From Mediannikoviicoccus sp037890055 (GTDB lineage Bacteria > Bacillota > Clostridia > Tissierellales > Peptoniphilaceae): a stretch of DNA of 64,000 bases. Shown here in pieces: positions 9,152-18,141 of the stretch; the stretch's first letter is position 1, and each line of letters starts with the position of its first letter. Position numbers and translations under genes: made by a program. The stretch is taken from assembly GCA_037890055.1 (NCBI GenBank), contig JBBKBD010000001.1. One strand, 5' to 3'. The notes beneath the pieces are model-generated. The model saw only the letters and a program-made list of their open reading frames with translations, had not been told where the DNA came from and made no database searches.

Positions 9152-10378
9152 CTACTTTTCAATTGCCTTTCTAATCAAATCATATTTTTTTACAGGAAAG
9201 TCTATTTTAGTCGTAAATATCTCTTTAGCTCGTGGAACTACATCTACAACTTCTCCCTCAGCGTTTGTCATTTCGCCTATAATGAATTTATTATATTTAT
9301 ATTCTGGTCCGAATATTTCTAATTCATCTCCTGAAAATATTCTATTTCTTTGTTCAATTGTAGCTGTTTTTGTATCTTTATCATAATCTAGAACTACACC
9401 TACAAAATCATAATTTCTAATGTATGAGCTTGTGGTATATAATTGATCGTGTTCGTCTGGCTTTTTAAAAAAGAATCCTGTTGTAAAATCTCTATGGGAA
9501 ACTTTTTTTATTTCATCTAAAAGCTCTGTTGCTAATTCTTCTGTGTAAGTTCCATTATAATATGCATCTATGGCAATTCTATAGCTTCTAATAACTGTAG
9601 CAACATAATATAATGTCTTAACTCTTCCTTCAATCTTTAAGCTATCTACATTAGCTTTAAAAAGTTCTGGAATATGCTTTATCATACATAAATCTTTAGA
9701 GTTAAATATAAAAGTACCATTATCATCCTCTTCAATAGGATAATATTGTCCTGGTCTTTTTTCTTCAACTAAATTGTATTTCCATCTACAAGCTTGGGCA
9801 CAGTCTCCCCTATTTGCATCTCTACCTGTCATGTAATTGCTTAGTAAACATCTTCCAGAATATGAAATGCACATAGCACCATGCACAAAAACTTCAAGAT
9901 CCACATTTGGAACTTCACTTTTTATTTTGCTTATTTCGTCTAATGAAAGCTCCCTTGCAAGTACAATCCTCTTAACTCCCATACTCTCCCAAAATCTAAC
10001 GGTCTCATAATTAGTTACGGAAGCCTGAGTTGATAAATGTATTTCAATATCTTTACTTACAGACCTAATAACTGAATATATTCCAGGGTCTGATACAATA
10101 AGTGCATCTACCTTACTATTTACAAGAAACTCAACATATTCTTTTAATCCAATTAGATCTTCATTATGCGGAATAATGTTAAGTGTTATATAAATCTTTT
10201 TATTATTTTCATGAACAAATTCTATAGCTTCTAATAGCTGTTCATTGGTAAAATTTTTAGATGCTTTTCTCATTCCAAAATCTGGACCAGCTAAATAAAC
10301 CGCATCTGCACCATAATGAATTGCATATTTTAATTTTTCTAAATCCCCTGCTGGGGCAAGTAATTCTATTTTTTCCAA
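9152..10378 (-). CDS. U32 family protein, probable tRNA uridine-34 hydroxylation protein (TrhP-like)
   Basis: This 408-residue member of the peptidase U32 family begins with the typical LLAPAGDLEKLKYAIHYGAD. Four cysteines, Cys170, Cys177, Cys193 and Cys197, match the family iron-sulfur ligands. Although named peptidases, U32 proteins of this group (TrhP, RlhA) take part in RNA hydroxylation using prephenate-derived chemistry. The next gene upstream is a TrmR-like methyltransferase, which completes mo5U34 in Bacillus, where trmR and two U32 genes are adjacent. Here only one U32 gene is present. The start is TTG, set by GAGGAG six bases before it. Assignment to tRNA rather than 23S rRNA hydroxylation is inferred from the neighbour. 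Confidence 0.85.
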   Translation of the reverse strand: MEKIELLAPAGDLEKLKYAIHYGADAVYLAGPDFGMRKASKNFTNEQLLEAIEFVHENNKKIYITLNIIPHNEDLIGLKEYVEFLVNSKVDALIVSDPGIYSVIRSVSKDIEIHLSTQASVTNYETVRFWESMGVKRIVLARELSLDEISKIKSEVPNVDLEVFVHGAMCISYSGRCLLSNYMTGRDANRGDCAQACRWKYNLVEEKRPGQYYPIEEDDNGTFIFNSKDLCMIKHIPELFKANVDSLKIEGRVKTLYYVATVIRSYRIAIDAYYNGTYTEELATELLDEIKKVSHRDFTTGFFFKKPDEHDQLYTTSSYIRNYDFVGVVLDYDKDTKTATIEQRNRIFSGDELEIFGPEYKYNKFIIGEMTNAEGEVVDVVPRAKEIFTTKIDFPVKKYDLIRKAIEK

Positions 10379-10397
10379 TCTAAACTCCTCATCAAAA

Positions 10398-10434
10398 CAA
10401 TATCCTATAAGAGATTAAATCTTATAGGATATTG
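10398..10434 (-). terminator. 15-bp hairpin spanning the trmR stop codon
   Basis: Arms 10398-10412 and 10420-10434 are perfectly complementary with a 7-base loop that holds the trmR stop codon. Only TTTTG follows on the minus strand, so it may be a weak terminator, an mRNA stabiliser or a processing site between trmR and the U32 gene. Confidence 0.5.
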
Positions 10435-11056
10435 ACATTCCATCATCTATAGGTATAATTGATGTTCTATATTCCTCTAAATTAGAAATATATTCAAGAA
10501 ACTCATTTAATCTTTTGACGATAGTTATTTTTCTATGGCGCTTAGTAAGCGCTTCTTCATTACATACCATACCTTTAAATAGTACGTTGTCACATACAAT
10601 AATACCTTTATCATTTATCAAATTCATTGATTCTTTAAAATATTTTAAATATTGTCCCTTCGCGGCATCGATAAATATCATGTCAAATTTTTCTTCGCAA
10701 TCTAGTAGATATTCATAGGCATCACATTGAACGACATCTATACTATGACTAAAATCAAAATCCATTATATTTTTTTTAGCAATTTCAATCATTTTAAGAT
10801 TTTTTTCTAAAGTTATTATTTCAGCATCACTATATGCCAGATTCATAATAATAGATGAATAGCCTATTGCTGTTCCTAGTTCTAAAATCTTTTTTGGTTT
10901 TTGCAAGCTAACAATAAGAGTTAAAAATTTAGACACTTCAGCTTCAATAATTGGAACATGATTTTCCTTAGCATATTTTTCCATCTCTAATAGTCTTGAA
11001 TCTTTTGTAATTGATAAAGATCTTATATAATTTTCGACATTTGAATCTACTATCAT
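10415..11056 (-). CDS. trmR: SAM-dependent O-methyltransferase, probable tRNA 5-hydroxyuridine methyltransferase TrmR
   Basis: This 213-residue class I methyltransferase of the O-methyltransferase family 3 shows the SAM motif LELGTAIG (58-65), the metal-site region FIDAAKGQY (128-136) and DNVLF (156-160). In Bacillus the homologue (YrrM) methylates ho5U34 of tRNA to mo5U34 and is encoded next to U32 hydroxylation proteins, exactly as here. Its ATG shares a base with the ylbF stop (TAATG). A strong hairpin covers its own stop. Other members act on catechols, so the RNA substrate is inferred from context. Confidence 0.8.
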   Translation of the reverse strand: MIVDSNVENYIRSLSITKDSRLLEMEKYAKENHVPIIEAEVSKFLTLIVSLQKPKKILELGTAIGYSSIIMNLAYSDAEIITLEKNLKMIEIAKKNIMDFDFSHSIDVVQCDAYEYLLDCEEKFDMIFIDAAKGQYLKYFKESMNLINDKGIIVCDNVLFKGMVCNEEALTKRHRKITIVKRLNEFLEYISNLEEYRTSIIPIDDGMSISYKI

Positions 11057-11382
11057 TAATCTAATTTGATTTCCTTTTCAATAGCTTGAAACACTTCTTG
11101 AAGTTTCATAGAAAAACTTGCTTCAGAAAATAAAAATCTACTAACTTCTGGATTTAAGGACAATATATTTTGTAAGTTTTGAAGATTTTTAAAATCTTCA
11201 CCTGTAGCCTTATTCTCTTGTTTTTTTAATTCATAATCCAGAATTTTTCTTCTGAAGTCATCAATCATATCCCTGTTCTTTTCATCTTTATAAACTGTTT
11301 CATGTAATTTTTTATATTCCATAAACTCAGAGCTATTTGCGAGCTCTTTGCCTATCTCTGTTGCTTTTGAAACTAAATCCAT
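11056..11382 (-). CDS. YlbF/YmcA family protein
   Basis: This 108-residue, all-helical protein of the Com_YlbF family starts MDLVSKATEIGKELANS and has the conserved central charged helix. In Bacillus, YlbF and YmcA (with YaaT) form a complex that alters RNase Y-dependent mRNA processing and affects competence, biofilm and sporulation. Here the gene lies 9 bases after the RNase J gene and is coupled to trmR. Whether it modulates an RNase in this organism is inference. Confidence 0.85.
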   Translation of the reverse strand: MDLVSKATEIGKELANSSEFMEYKKLHETVYKDEKNRDMIDDFRRKILDYELKKQENKATGEDFKNLQNLQNILSLNPEVSRFLFSEASFSMKLQEVFQAIEKEIKLD

Positions 11383-11391
11383 TATAAACTC

Positions 11392-13107
11392 CTAAACTTC
11401 TATAATTACAGGAAGTATCATTGGTCTTCTCTTTATCTTGCTAAATAGGAATTTTTTTAAATCCTCTCTAACTTGATGTTTAATACTTCCCCAGTCTTTT
11501 ATATTATTTTCTTGACATTCTTGTAGAGAATTTTCAACAACATGCTTTGCATCGTCCATTAAAGACATACTTTCCTTGACATATACAAAACCTCTGGAAA
11601 TAATGTCAGGGTCAGATAAAATTTCGTTAGTATCTTTATTAACTGTGATTACAACTACAATAAGTCCATCTTCTGAAAGATGCTTTCTATCTCGAAGTAC
11701 AACATTTCCAACATCACCTACTCCAAGACCATCTACTAATATATTTCCGGCATAGTCTGTATCTAGTAATCTTGCGCCTTTTTTTGTAAATTCATAGGTA
11801 TTTCCATTTCTACCAATAAATATATTTTCACTGTTCATACCAAGTGACTCTGCTAATTCTCCATGAACTTTTAAATGTCTATACTCACCATGTGCTGGTA
11901 TAAAATATTTTGGTTTTACAAGCACATGCATAAGTTTTAGTTCCTCTTGGCAAGCATGTCCTGAAACGTGAACATCAGCTAATGCATCATAAATTATATT
12001 TGTACCTATTTCAGTTAGTTTGTTTATTATTTGAGACACAGTTTTTTCATTACCAGGTATTGGTGTTGCAGAAATAATAATGGTATCTGTCGGTGTAAGT
12101 TTTACCATTCTGTGTTCTCCATAGGCCATTCTTGTTAAAGCACTCATTGGCTCACCTTGAGAACCTGTGGTTAGTAATACAATTTTATCACCATCATACT
12201 TATTTATATCTTTGAGATCTATTAATGTATTATCTCTAACATCAAGATAATTCAATTCTTTAGCTACAGAAATAATATTAATCATGGATCTACCTGAAAG
12301 CGCAACCTTTTTATTATAGTGCTCTGCAGCATAAATAACTTGTTGTATTCTATGCAAGTTAGATGCAAAAGTTGCAACTATAATCCGAGATTTTGCTTTG
12401 CCGAATAAATCTATAAATGTTTCTCCTACAGATCTTTCACTTAGAGTATATCCACTTCTAACAACATTTGTGCTGTCAGCAACAAGTGCTAAAACTCCAT
12501 TTCTTCCTATCTCCGCAATTCTTGTAAGATCCATTCTATCACCGTCAATTGGAGTATAATCTATCTTAAAATCTCCCGTAAAGAAAACTACTCCAAGTGG
12601 TGTATTGATAGAAAGACATACAGCATCTGGTATACTATGACTTGCTTGGACAAACTCTATATCAAAACATCCTAGTTTTATAGTTTGACCCTTCTCAACT
12701 ACTTTTAGATTATTTGAACTAAGATTGTGTTCAATAATTTTATTTTTAATTAAACCAATAGTTAGATTTGTAGCATATACATCAATATCTAGTTTTTTAA
12801 GAACAAAGGGTATTGCACCAATATGGTCTTCATGTCCATGGGTTACTACAATCCCTCTAACTTTGTGTGCATTTTTTTCTAAATAATCAATATCTGGTAT
12901 AACAATGTCAATACCTGGCATACTTTCATCAGGAAAAGTTAAACCAGCATCTACAACTATGATATCATTGCCATATTCAACCACAGTCATATTTTTACCA
13001 ATTTCAGATATTCCCCCAAGAGGAATTATTTTTAACTTTCCATCTTTGCCATTTTTATTGTTTCTACCATTATATTTCTTATATGTTTTTCCTTTTTTAT
13101 TTGGCAT
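11392..13107 (-). CDS. rnj: Ribonuclease J
   Basis: This metallo-beta-lactamase/beta-CASP ribonuclease has 571 residues, with 5'-3' exonuclease and endonuclease activity in mRNA decay and rRNA maturation. A lysine-rich N-terminal tail (1-25) precedes PLGGISEIGKNM. The zinc motif HGHEDH covers residues 90-95, and the beta-CASP region contains SGHACQEEL and PAHGEYRH. Only one paralogue is in this window, so J1 versus J2 cannot be decided. It sits between the fur-like gene and ylbF. Confidence 0.93.
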   Translation of the reverse strand: MPNKKGKTYKKYNGRNNKNGKDGKLKIIPLGGISEIGKNMTVVEYGNDIIVVDAGLTFPDESMPGIDIVIPDIDYLEKNAHKVRGIVVTHGHEDHIGAIPFVLKKLDIDVYATNLTIGLIKNKIIEHNLSSNNLKVVEKGQTIKLGCFDIEFVQASHSIPDAVCLSINTPLGVVFFTGDFKIDYTPIDGDRMDLTRIAEIGRNGVLALVADSTNVVRSGYTLSERSVGETFIDLFGKAKSRIIVATFASNLHRIQQVIYAAEHYNKKVALSGRSMINIISVAKELNYLDVRDNTLIDLKDINKYDGDKIVLLTTGSQGEPMSALTRMAYGEHRMVKLTPTDTIIISATPIPGNEKTVSQIINKLTEIGTNIIYDALADVHVSGHACQEELKLMHVLVKPKYFIPAHGEYRHLKVHGELAESLGMNSENIFIGRNGNTYEFTKKGARLLDTDYAGNILVDGLGVGDVGNVVLRDRKHLSEDGLIVVVITVNKDTNEILSDPDIISRGFVYVKESMSLMDDAKHVVENSLQECQENNIKDWGSIKHQVREDLKKFLFSKIKRRPMILPVIIEV

Positions 13108-13117
13108 CTAAATCTCC

Positions 13118-13561
13118 TTACTTAATATTATTTTTCTCTTGACATTGAGAGCAGATACCAAAAAACTTCAAAACATAATTTGTTACTTTAAAACCGTAAT
13201 TCTTTCTAATACTTTCTTCTATATCACTTGTTAAATCATAACTTACTTCTTCAACCTTATTGCATTGTGTGCAAATTAAATGATGATGCTGATGCTCTTC
13301 ATCTCTTGTTAACTCATATCTATATCTATTATCATCAAAATTTAATTTGTAAACTAAGTTAAGTTCCTCAAATAATTGTAAAGTTCTGTATACTGTTGCT
13401 ATACCAATATCTTTATCTTTTTTATTTACAATTAGATGTAGTTCTTCTGGACTTAAATGCTCAGAAGAATTTTCAAGTAATGTTTCATAAATAACTTCTC
13501 TTTGCTTAGTTATTTTGTATCCATTATTTTGAAGTATAGATTTGAATTTTTCTAAATCCAT
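13118..13561 (-). CDS. Fur family metal-dependent repressor
   Basis: The 147-residue protein has a winged helix (about 1-80; TPE/GIATVYRTL recognition helix at 52-62) and a dimerisation domain with metal ligands. These are His90, His92, His93 and His94 in HQHHHL and the structural zinc pairs Cys97/Cys100 (CTQC) and Cys137/Cys140 (CSQC). It could be Fur, PerR or Zur. The HHHLIC-x-x-C arrangement fits Fur or Zur at least as well as PerR, and sequence alone does not settle which metal it senses. It lies 2 bases after the DUF1292 gene. Confidence 0.88.
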   Translation of the reverse strand: MDLEKFKSILQNNGYKITKQREVIYETLLENSSEHLSPEELHLIVNKKDKDIGIATVYRTLQLFEELNLVYKLNFDDNRYRYELTRDEEHQHHHLICTQCNKVEEVSYDLTSDIEESIRKNYGFKVTNYVLKFFGICSQCQEKNNIK

Positions 13562-13563
13562 TG

Positions 13564-13824
13564 CTATCTACCTCCCTTTTTGTCTTTTTTCTCTTTCAAT
13601 TCCAAATATATATCTATAACTTCATCAAGTTTTTTTTCATTTTCAATTCCCTCAAATAAAACTTGACCATCTTCATCTTTGACAGTTTTAAATATATATA
13701 AAATTTCATCGTCTTCATCTGTAGATTTTAAAACTACATAATCATCGTCTTCCACACCGAAACTATCTACAAGATAATATTCTTCTATTTCATTGTTTTC
13801 ATTGTATATTTCAATTATTTCCAT
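13564..13824 (-). CDS. DUF1292 acidic protein (YrzB-like)
   Basis: This 86-residue, strongly acidic protein of unknown role has the DUF1292 pattern EYYLVDSFGVEDDDYVVL, then DEDDEILYIFK. In Bacillus the homologue yrzB belongs to the alaS-yrzL-ruvX-yrzB cluster. The same order, interrupted by one reductase gene, is present here. Its lysine-rich tail (EKKDKKGGR) ends just before the fur-like gene. Confidence 0.85.
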   Translation of the reverse strand: MEIIEIYNENNEIEEYYLVDSFGVEDDDYVVLKSTDEDDEILYIFKTVKDEDGQVLFEGIENEKKLDEVIDIYLELKEKKDKKGGR

Positions 13825-13833
13825 AATATCTCC

Positions 13834-14247
13834 TTATTTAATCATATCCAAATATGACTGAAGTATATATGTCGAAGCAACTTTGTCAATCACTTTTTTT
13901 CTATTCTTTCTACTGACATTTCCTTCAATTAAAATACGTTCTGCAGAAACTGTAGTAAGTCTTTCATCTTGTAAAATTATTTCATTATTTAACTCTTTCT
14001 TCATACGAGAAACAAAGTCTAAGACTTTTTCACCTTGTGGACCAATGGAATTATTCATGTTTTTAGGTAGCCCAACCACTATTTTCGAAACATTATTTTC
14101 TTCAATTATTTCCTTTAGCCTTTGAATATCCTTTTTTATTCCCGTTCTAATAATAGTACTATGACCTTGAGCGGTAATAAAAAATGGATCACTAATAGCT
14201 ACTCCAATAGTTTTATCTCCTACATCTAAACCCATAAATCTTTCCAT
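13834..14247 (-). CDS. ruvX: RuvX/YqgF, putative Holliday junction resolvase and pre-16S rRNA nuclease
   Basis: This 137-residue RNase H-fold nuclease has GLDVGDKTIGVA (6-17) carrying the first catalytic aspartate, VVGLPKNMNNSIG and the DERLTT motif. The family has been linked both to recombination junction resolution and to 16S rRNA 5'-end maturation. It occupies the conserved alaS-ireB-ruvX neighbourhood. Confidence 0.93.
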   Translation of the reverse strand: MERFMGLDVGDKTIGVAISDPFFITAQGHSTIIRTGIKKDIQRLKEIIEENNVSKIVVGLPKNMNNSIGPQGEKVLDFVSRMKKELNNEIILQDERLTTVSAERILIEGNVSRKNRKKVIDKVASTYILQSYLDMIK

Positions 14248-14256
14248 TATAACTCC

Positions 14257-15204
14257 TTATATTACTTTGATATAAAAATCTTCACATACAGTGGCGCAAT
14301 ATCCACAAAGCACACATTTATTAGGATTTACTTTTGCCTTATTATTTTCAAGATATAATGCATTTTGGTCACATCTTTTAACGCATTTTCCACATCCAAT
14401 ACAATAATCCTCAATTATAAGTTTTCTCTTTCTAGATGAAAGTTTTTCTAGTTTTTTATTGCACTTATTGTTAATAATAAGATCAACATTACAGTCTATT
14501 TCATCTTTCGATTGGCAACCGATTGCTATACTATCAGCTAAATTTAATTCTTTAACAAATTTAATTGAGTCATATACTTCAGAGATAAGATGACCTCCAC
14601 CTAGTGGCTTCATACTATATATACCTTTATTGTAAGACTTTGCCTCTTTAAGAACTCTTATCATATCTTCTGCATTTCCATCGGGAATTCCAAGACCATT
14701 TTTATTTAATATTGGATGAAGAACTTCTATTTCATTAAATTTATTAGCTCCTTCAACTCCAGAAATTCTGTGTGTTGATAACCCTACTGTTCTTATATAC
14801 CCTTTTTCTTTTGCTTTAATAAGAAATTCTAAAGCTTCGTAATGACCTTTGATTGTAAATTCCGATTCCTGTTCATGTAATAAAAAAATATCGATATAAT
14901 CTGTGTTTAATCTATTAAGAGCTTCTTCTAGGGCTTCTTTTGCAAGTTCTTTATTCCATGCATAAGTTTTGGTTGCTATAACATATTTATCTCTAGAAAT
15001 TCCAGCGTATCCCTTTTTTAAATACTCATAATTGTCATAAAGCTGGGCTGTATCAATGAAATTAACGCCTTTTTCAAAGGCATATCTTATAAGATATGCC
15101 CCTTCATCTACAGGTAGATTACTTTGAAAAGGCGTAATCGTTAAACTTCCGAAACACATTGGAGAAACCATAATTCCTGTGTTCCCTAACTCTACTAATT
15201 TCAT
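14257..15204 (-). CDS. Aldo/keto reductase with C-terminal double 4Fe-4S ferredoxin domain
   Basis: This 315-residue protein joins an aldo/keto reductase barrel (start LVELGNTGIMVSPMCFGSL; DTAQLYDNY with catalytic Asp and Tyr; LLHEQE) to two ferredoxin clusters. Cluster ligands are Cys268, Cys271, Cys274, Cys278 and Cys297, Cys300, Cys303, Cys307, so electrons probably come from or go to iron-sulfur carriers. The substrate is unknown. Such fusions are common in anaerobes. It is inserted between ireB and ruvX, which are usually adjacent. Confidence 0.88.
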   Translation of the reverse strand: MKLVELGNTGIMVSPMCFGSLTITPFQSNLPVDEGAYLIRYAFEKGVNFIDTAQLYDNYEYLKKGYAGISRDKYVIATKTYAWNKELAKEALEEALNRLNTDYIDIFLLHEQESEFTIKGHYEALEFLIKAKEKGYIRTVGLSTHRISGVEGANKFNEIEVLHPILNKNGLGIPDGNAEDMIRVLKEAKSYNKGIYSMKPLGGGHLISEVYDSIKFVKELNLADSIAIGCQSKDEIDCNVDLIINNKCNKKLEKLSSRKRKLIIEDYCIGCGKCVKRCDQNALYLENNKAKVNPNKCVLCGYCATVCEDFYIKVI

Positions 15205-15205
15205 T

Positions 15206-15469
15206 CTATTTTTCTTCTTTTAAATAATTTTTTAGAATTTCTTCAAGTAAATCATCTCTATCCACTTGTCTAATAATATTTCTAGCATTTCCATGAGAGG
15301 TTATATACGTAGGGTCATCAGATAGTAAATAACCTATGATTTGATTAATTGGATTATATCCCTTCTCTTTTAGGAGTTCATAAACTGTTGTTAAAATTTC
15401 TTTAATTGATTTTTCAGAATCTTTTTGTGGTTCAAACATCATAGTTTCGTTCAAATGATCTTTATTCAT
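15206..15469 (-). CDS. ireB: IreB family (UPF0297) regulatory protein
   Basis: This 87-residue protein contains TMMFEPQ and ends near DDLLEEILKNYLKEE, the standard IreB/YrzL size and pattern. In Enterococcus, IreB is phosphorylated by the PASTA kinase IreK at a threonine in this N-terminal segment and affects cephalosporin resistance. I place the start at the ATG at 15469, which follows a perfect AAGGAGG. A longer frame starting at 15490 would place that ribosome site inside the gene. It follows alaS by 23 bases. Confidence 0.9.
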   Translation of the reverse strand: MNKDHLNETMMFEPQKDSEKSIKEILTTVYELLKEKGYNPINQIIGYLLSDDPTYITSHGNARNIIRQVDRDDLLEEILKNYLKEEK

Positions 15470-15492
15470 AAAAACCTCCTTGTATACCAATA

Positions 15493-18132
15493 TTACTTAA
15501 TAAAATTATCGATTATTGACTTAACAGAAGATAAAGCCTCATCTACTTTGTCAACATCTTTTCCACCTGCCATAGCAAAGTCAGGTCTTCCCCCGCCATT
15601 TCCTCCGGTAATTTTAGCTACTTCTTTAACTACATTTCCTGCAGAAATAGTCTTTCCAGCTAAATCTTTTGAAACTGCTGATAAGAAGTTTATTTTTTCG
15701 TCAGTTATATTAGCAAGAACAACTACTCCAGATTGTAATTTATCCTTTAAGTTATCTCCCAATGCTCTTAAGTTGTCTACAGACATGTCATTTACTTTAT
15801 AAGCTACGAATTTTATTCCTGAAGTTTCTTTTACATGTTTAAGGATGTCGTCACTGCCTTTTAAACTATCTTTTTCTTCAAGTTTAGCTAATTCTTTTTC
15901 TAAAGCTTTTAGTTCTAAGTGCATATCTTTAACTTTTAAAGTTAGGTCTTTCTTTTCTGACTTCAATTCATCTGATAGTTCATTTAATAGATTTTCATCT
16001 TCTTTTAAGACTTCATATACTTTTCTACCTGTTATGGCTTCAATTCTTCTTACACCTGCTGCAACTGAAGATTCTGAAACTATCTTAAGCATTTGAATTT
16101 CAGCTATGTTTTCAACATGACAGCCACCACAAAGTTCTACAGAGAATTTATCACCTATGGAAACAACTCTAACAATATCTTTATACTTGTCTTCAAATAG
16201 ACCTACAGCTCCATATTCTTCAGATTCTTTTAGTGTCATATTTTGTTTTTTTACAGGTAAAGCCTTTGATATGGCATCATTTACTATATTTTGTACTTTT
16301 AATAAATCTTCTTTAGAAATTGTTTCAAAATGAGTTATATCAAAACGAAGTCTGTCTGGTCCAACATAAGAACCAGCTTGGTGAACGTGGTTTCCAAGAA
16401 CATCTCTTAGGGCCTTATGCAATAAGTGAGTTGCTGTATGATTTTTTGTAATATCACGACGTCTATCTACATCAACCTGTAAATCTACATCGTCACCAAT
16501 ATTTATTTTTCCTTCTTTAACAGAAACAAAATGATAAATTCCGTTATTCTTATTCTTTTTGGTGTCAAAAACATCTATCAAACTAGTTTTAGATTTTATT
16601 ATTCCTGTGTCACCTATTTGACCTCCACCTTCTCCATAGAAAGGTGTAGTTTCGGTTACGATAATACCTTCTTCACCAGCTAATAGACTGTCCACTAAAG
16701 AGCCTTCTTTTAAAATCATAGCTACTTTAGACTTTGCACTCATATTGTCATATCCAACAAAGTTAGACTCTTTCAAATTGATTAGATGTTCATTCTTTTC
16801 GTTTGCCCAACCAACATTTCCACTTTGTCTTGATGATCTAGATCTTTCTCTTTGTTCTTCAAGTAAATTTTTAAAATCATCAAGATTTACATTTAAAGAA
16901 TTTTCCTTAAGTATTTCAACTGTTAAGTCTATAGGAAAACCATAAGTGTCATATAATTTAAAAGCATCTTCGCTTTTAATATAATCATGTTTGGCTTTTT
17001 TTGCATTATCTATTAAATTTTCAAGAATTGATAGTCCTTGGTCTATAGTTTCCTGGAATTTGCTCTCTTCAGAAGATATAATCTTAGTAATTCTTTCTTT
17101 ATCTTCTAAAAGTTCTGGATATTCCATATTGTAAATTTCCATAACTTTATTTACGATTTCAGGTAAAAAGTTATCTTTTATACCAAGTAATTTTCCATGT
17201 CTAGAAGCTCTTCTAATTATTCTTCTAAGAACATATCCTCTACCTTCATTACTAGGAATAATGCCGTCGTACACTAAGAAAGTCATTGCTCTAACATGGT
17301 CTGCTATGATTCTTATTGATATATCTTTTTTACTGTCAGTTTTATACTGGACCCCTGAAATTTCTTCAATTTTATGGATAATGTCCTTAACAAGATTTAT
17401 TTCAAAAATATTGTCGGCATTTTCCATTACCATTGTAATTCTTTCAAGTCCCATTCCAGTATCTATATTAGGATGTTTTAGTGGTGTATAATTTCCATTA
17501 GCATCTTTATTAAACTGTGTAAATACTAAATTCCATACCTCTAAGAATCTATCACAGTCACATCCAGGCTTGCAGTTTGGATCACCACAGCCATTTTCAA
17601 CACCTCTATCAACATGTATTTCAGAACAAGGTCCACAAGGCCCTTCTTCAAGTTCCCAAAAGTTATCATCTTTTCCAAGTCTTACTATCTTTTCTTCAGG
17701 AACGCCTATTTTATCTCTCCAAATAGTGTAAGCCTCATCATCTTCTTCATATACAGAAACCCATAGTATTTCTTCTGGTATTTCCATTCTCTCAGTTAAA
17801 AACTCCCAAGCCCACGTAATTGCTTCTTTTTTAAAGTAATCTCCAAAAGAGAAGTTTCCTAGCATTTCAAAAAAAGTACCATGTCTTTGAGTTATACCTA
17901 CAGAATCAATATCTGCTGTTCTTATACATCTTTGAGAAGATGCAGCCCTATTTCCTGGCATTTTTAATTCTCCAGTAAAATATTTTTTAAGTGGTGCCAT
18001 ACCTGCGTTAATTAACAATAAACTGTCATCATCCATAGGTATTAGTGGAAAGCTCTTTATTATATTGTGTTCTTTTTCGCGAAAGAATTCTAAAAATTCT
18101 TTTCTAATTTCATTTAAACCTAAGTTTTTCAT
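15493..18132 (-). CDS. alaS: Alanine--tRNA ligase
   Basis: AlaRS has 879 residues: a class II catalytic core (start FLEFFREKEHNI, SQRCIRTADIDSVG, FEMLGNFSFGDYFK), the editing domain with HTATHLLH and the CGGCH zinc site, and the C-Ala oligomerisation domain ending near GGRPDFAMAGGKD. It starts 9 bases after the permease gene, too close for its own leader, so expression depends on the upstream promoter. Confidence 0.98.
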   Translation of the reverse strand: MKNLGLNEIRKEFLEFFREKEHNIIKSFPLIPMDDDSLLLINAGMAPLKKYFTGELKMPGNRAASSQRCIRTADIDSVGITQRHGTFFEMLGNFSFGDYFKKEAITWAWEFLTERMEIPEEILWVSVYEEDDEAYTIWRDKIGVPEEKIVRLGKDDNFWELEEGPCGPCSEIHVDRGVENGCGDPNCKPGCDCDRFLEVWNLVFTQFNKDANGNYTPLKHPNIDTGMGLERITMVMENADNIFEINLVKDIIHKIEEISGVQYKTDSKKDISIRIIADHVRAMTFLVYDGIIPSNEGRGYVLRRIIRRASRHGKLLGIKDNFLPEIVNKVMEIYNMEYPELLEDKERITKIISSEESKFQETIDQGLSILENLIDNAKKAKHDYIKSEDAFKLYDTYGFPIDLTVEILKENSLNVNLDDFKNLLEEQRERSRSSRQSGNVGWANEKNEHLINLKESNFVGYDNMSAKSKVAMILKEGSLVDSLLAGEEGIIVTETTPFYGEGGGQIGDTGIIKSKTSLIDVFDTKKNKNNGIYHFVSVKEGKINIGDDVDLQVDVDRRRDITKNHTATHLLHKALRDVLGNHVHQAGSYVGPDRLRFDITHFETISKEDLLKVQNIVNDAISKALPVKKQNMTLKESEEYGAVGLFEDKYKDIVRVVSIGDKFSVELCGGCHVENIAEIQMLKIVSESSVAAGVRRIEAITGRKVYEVLKEDENLLNELSDELKSEKKDLTLKVKDMHLELKALEKELAKLEEKDSLKGSDDILKHVKETSGIKFVAYKVNDMSVDNLRALGDNLKDKLQSGVVVLANITDEKINFLSAVSKDLAGKTISAGNVVKEVAKITGGNGGGRPDFAMAGGKDVDKVDEALSSVKSIIDNFIK

Positions 18133-18141
18133 TCAATTCTC

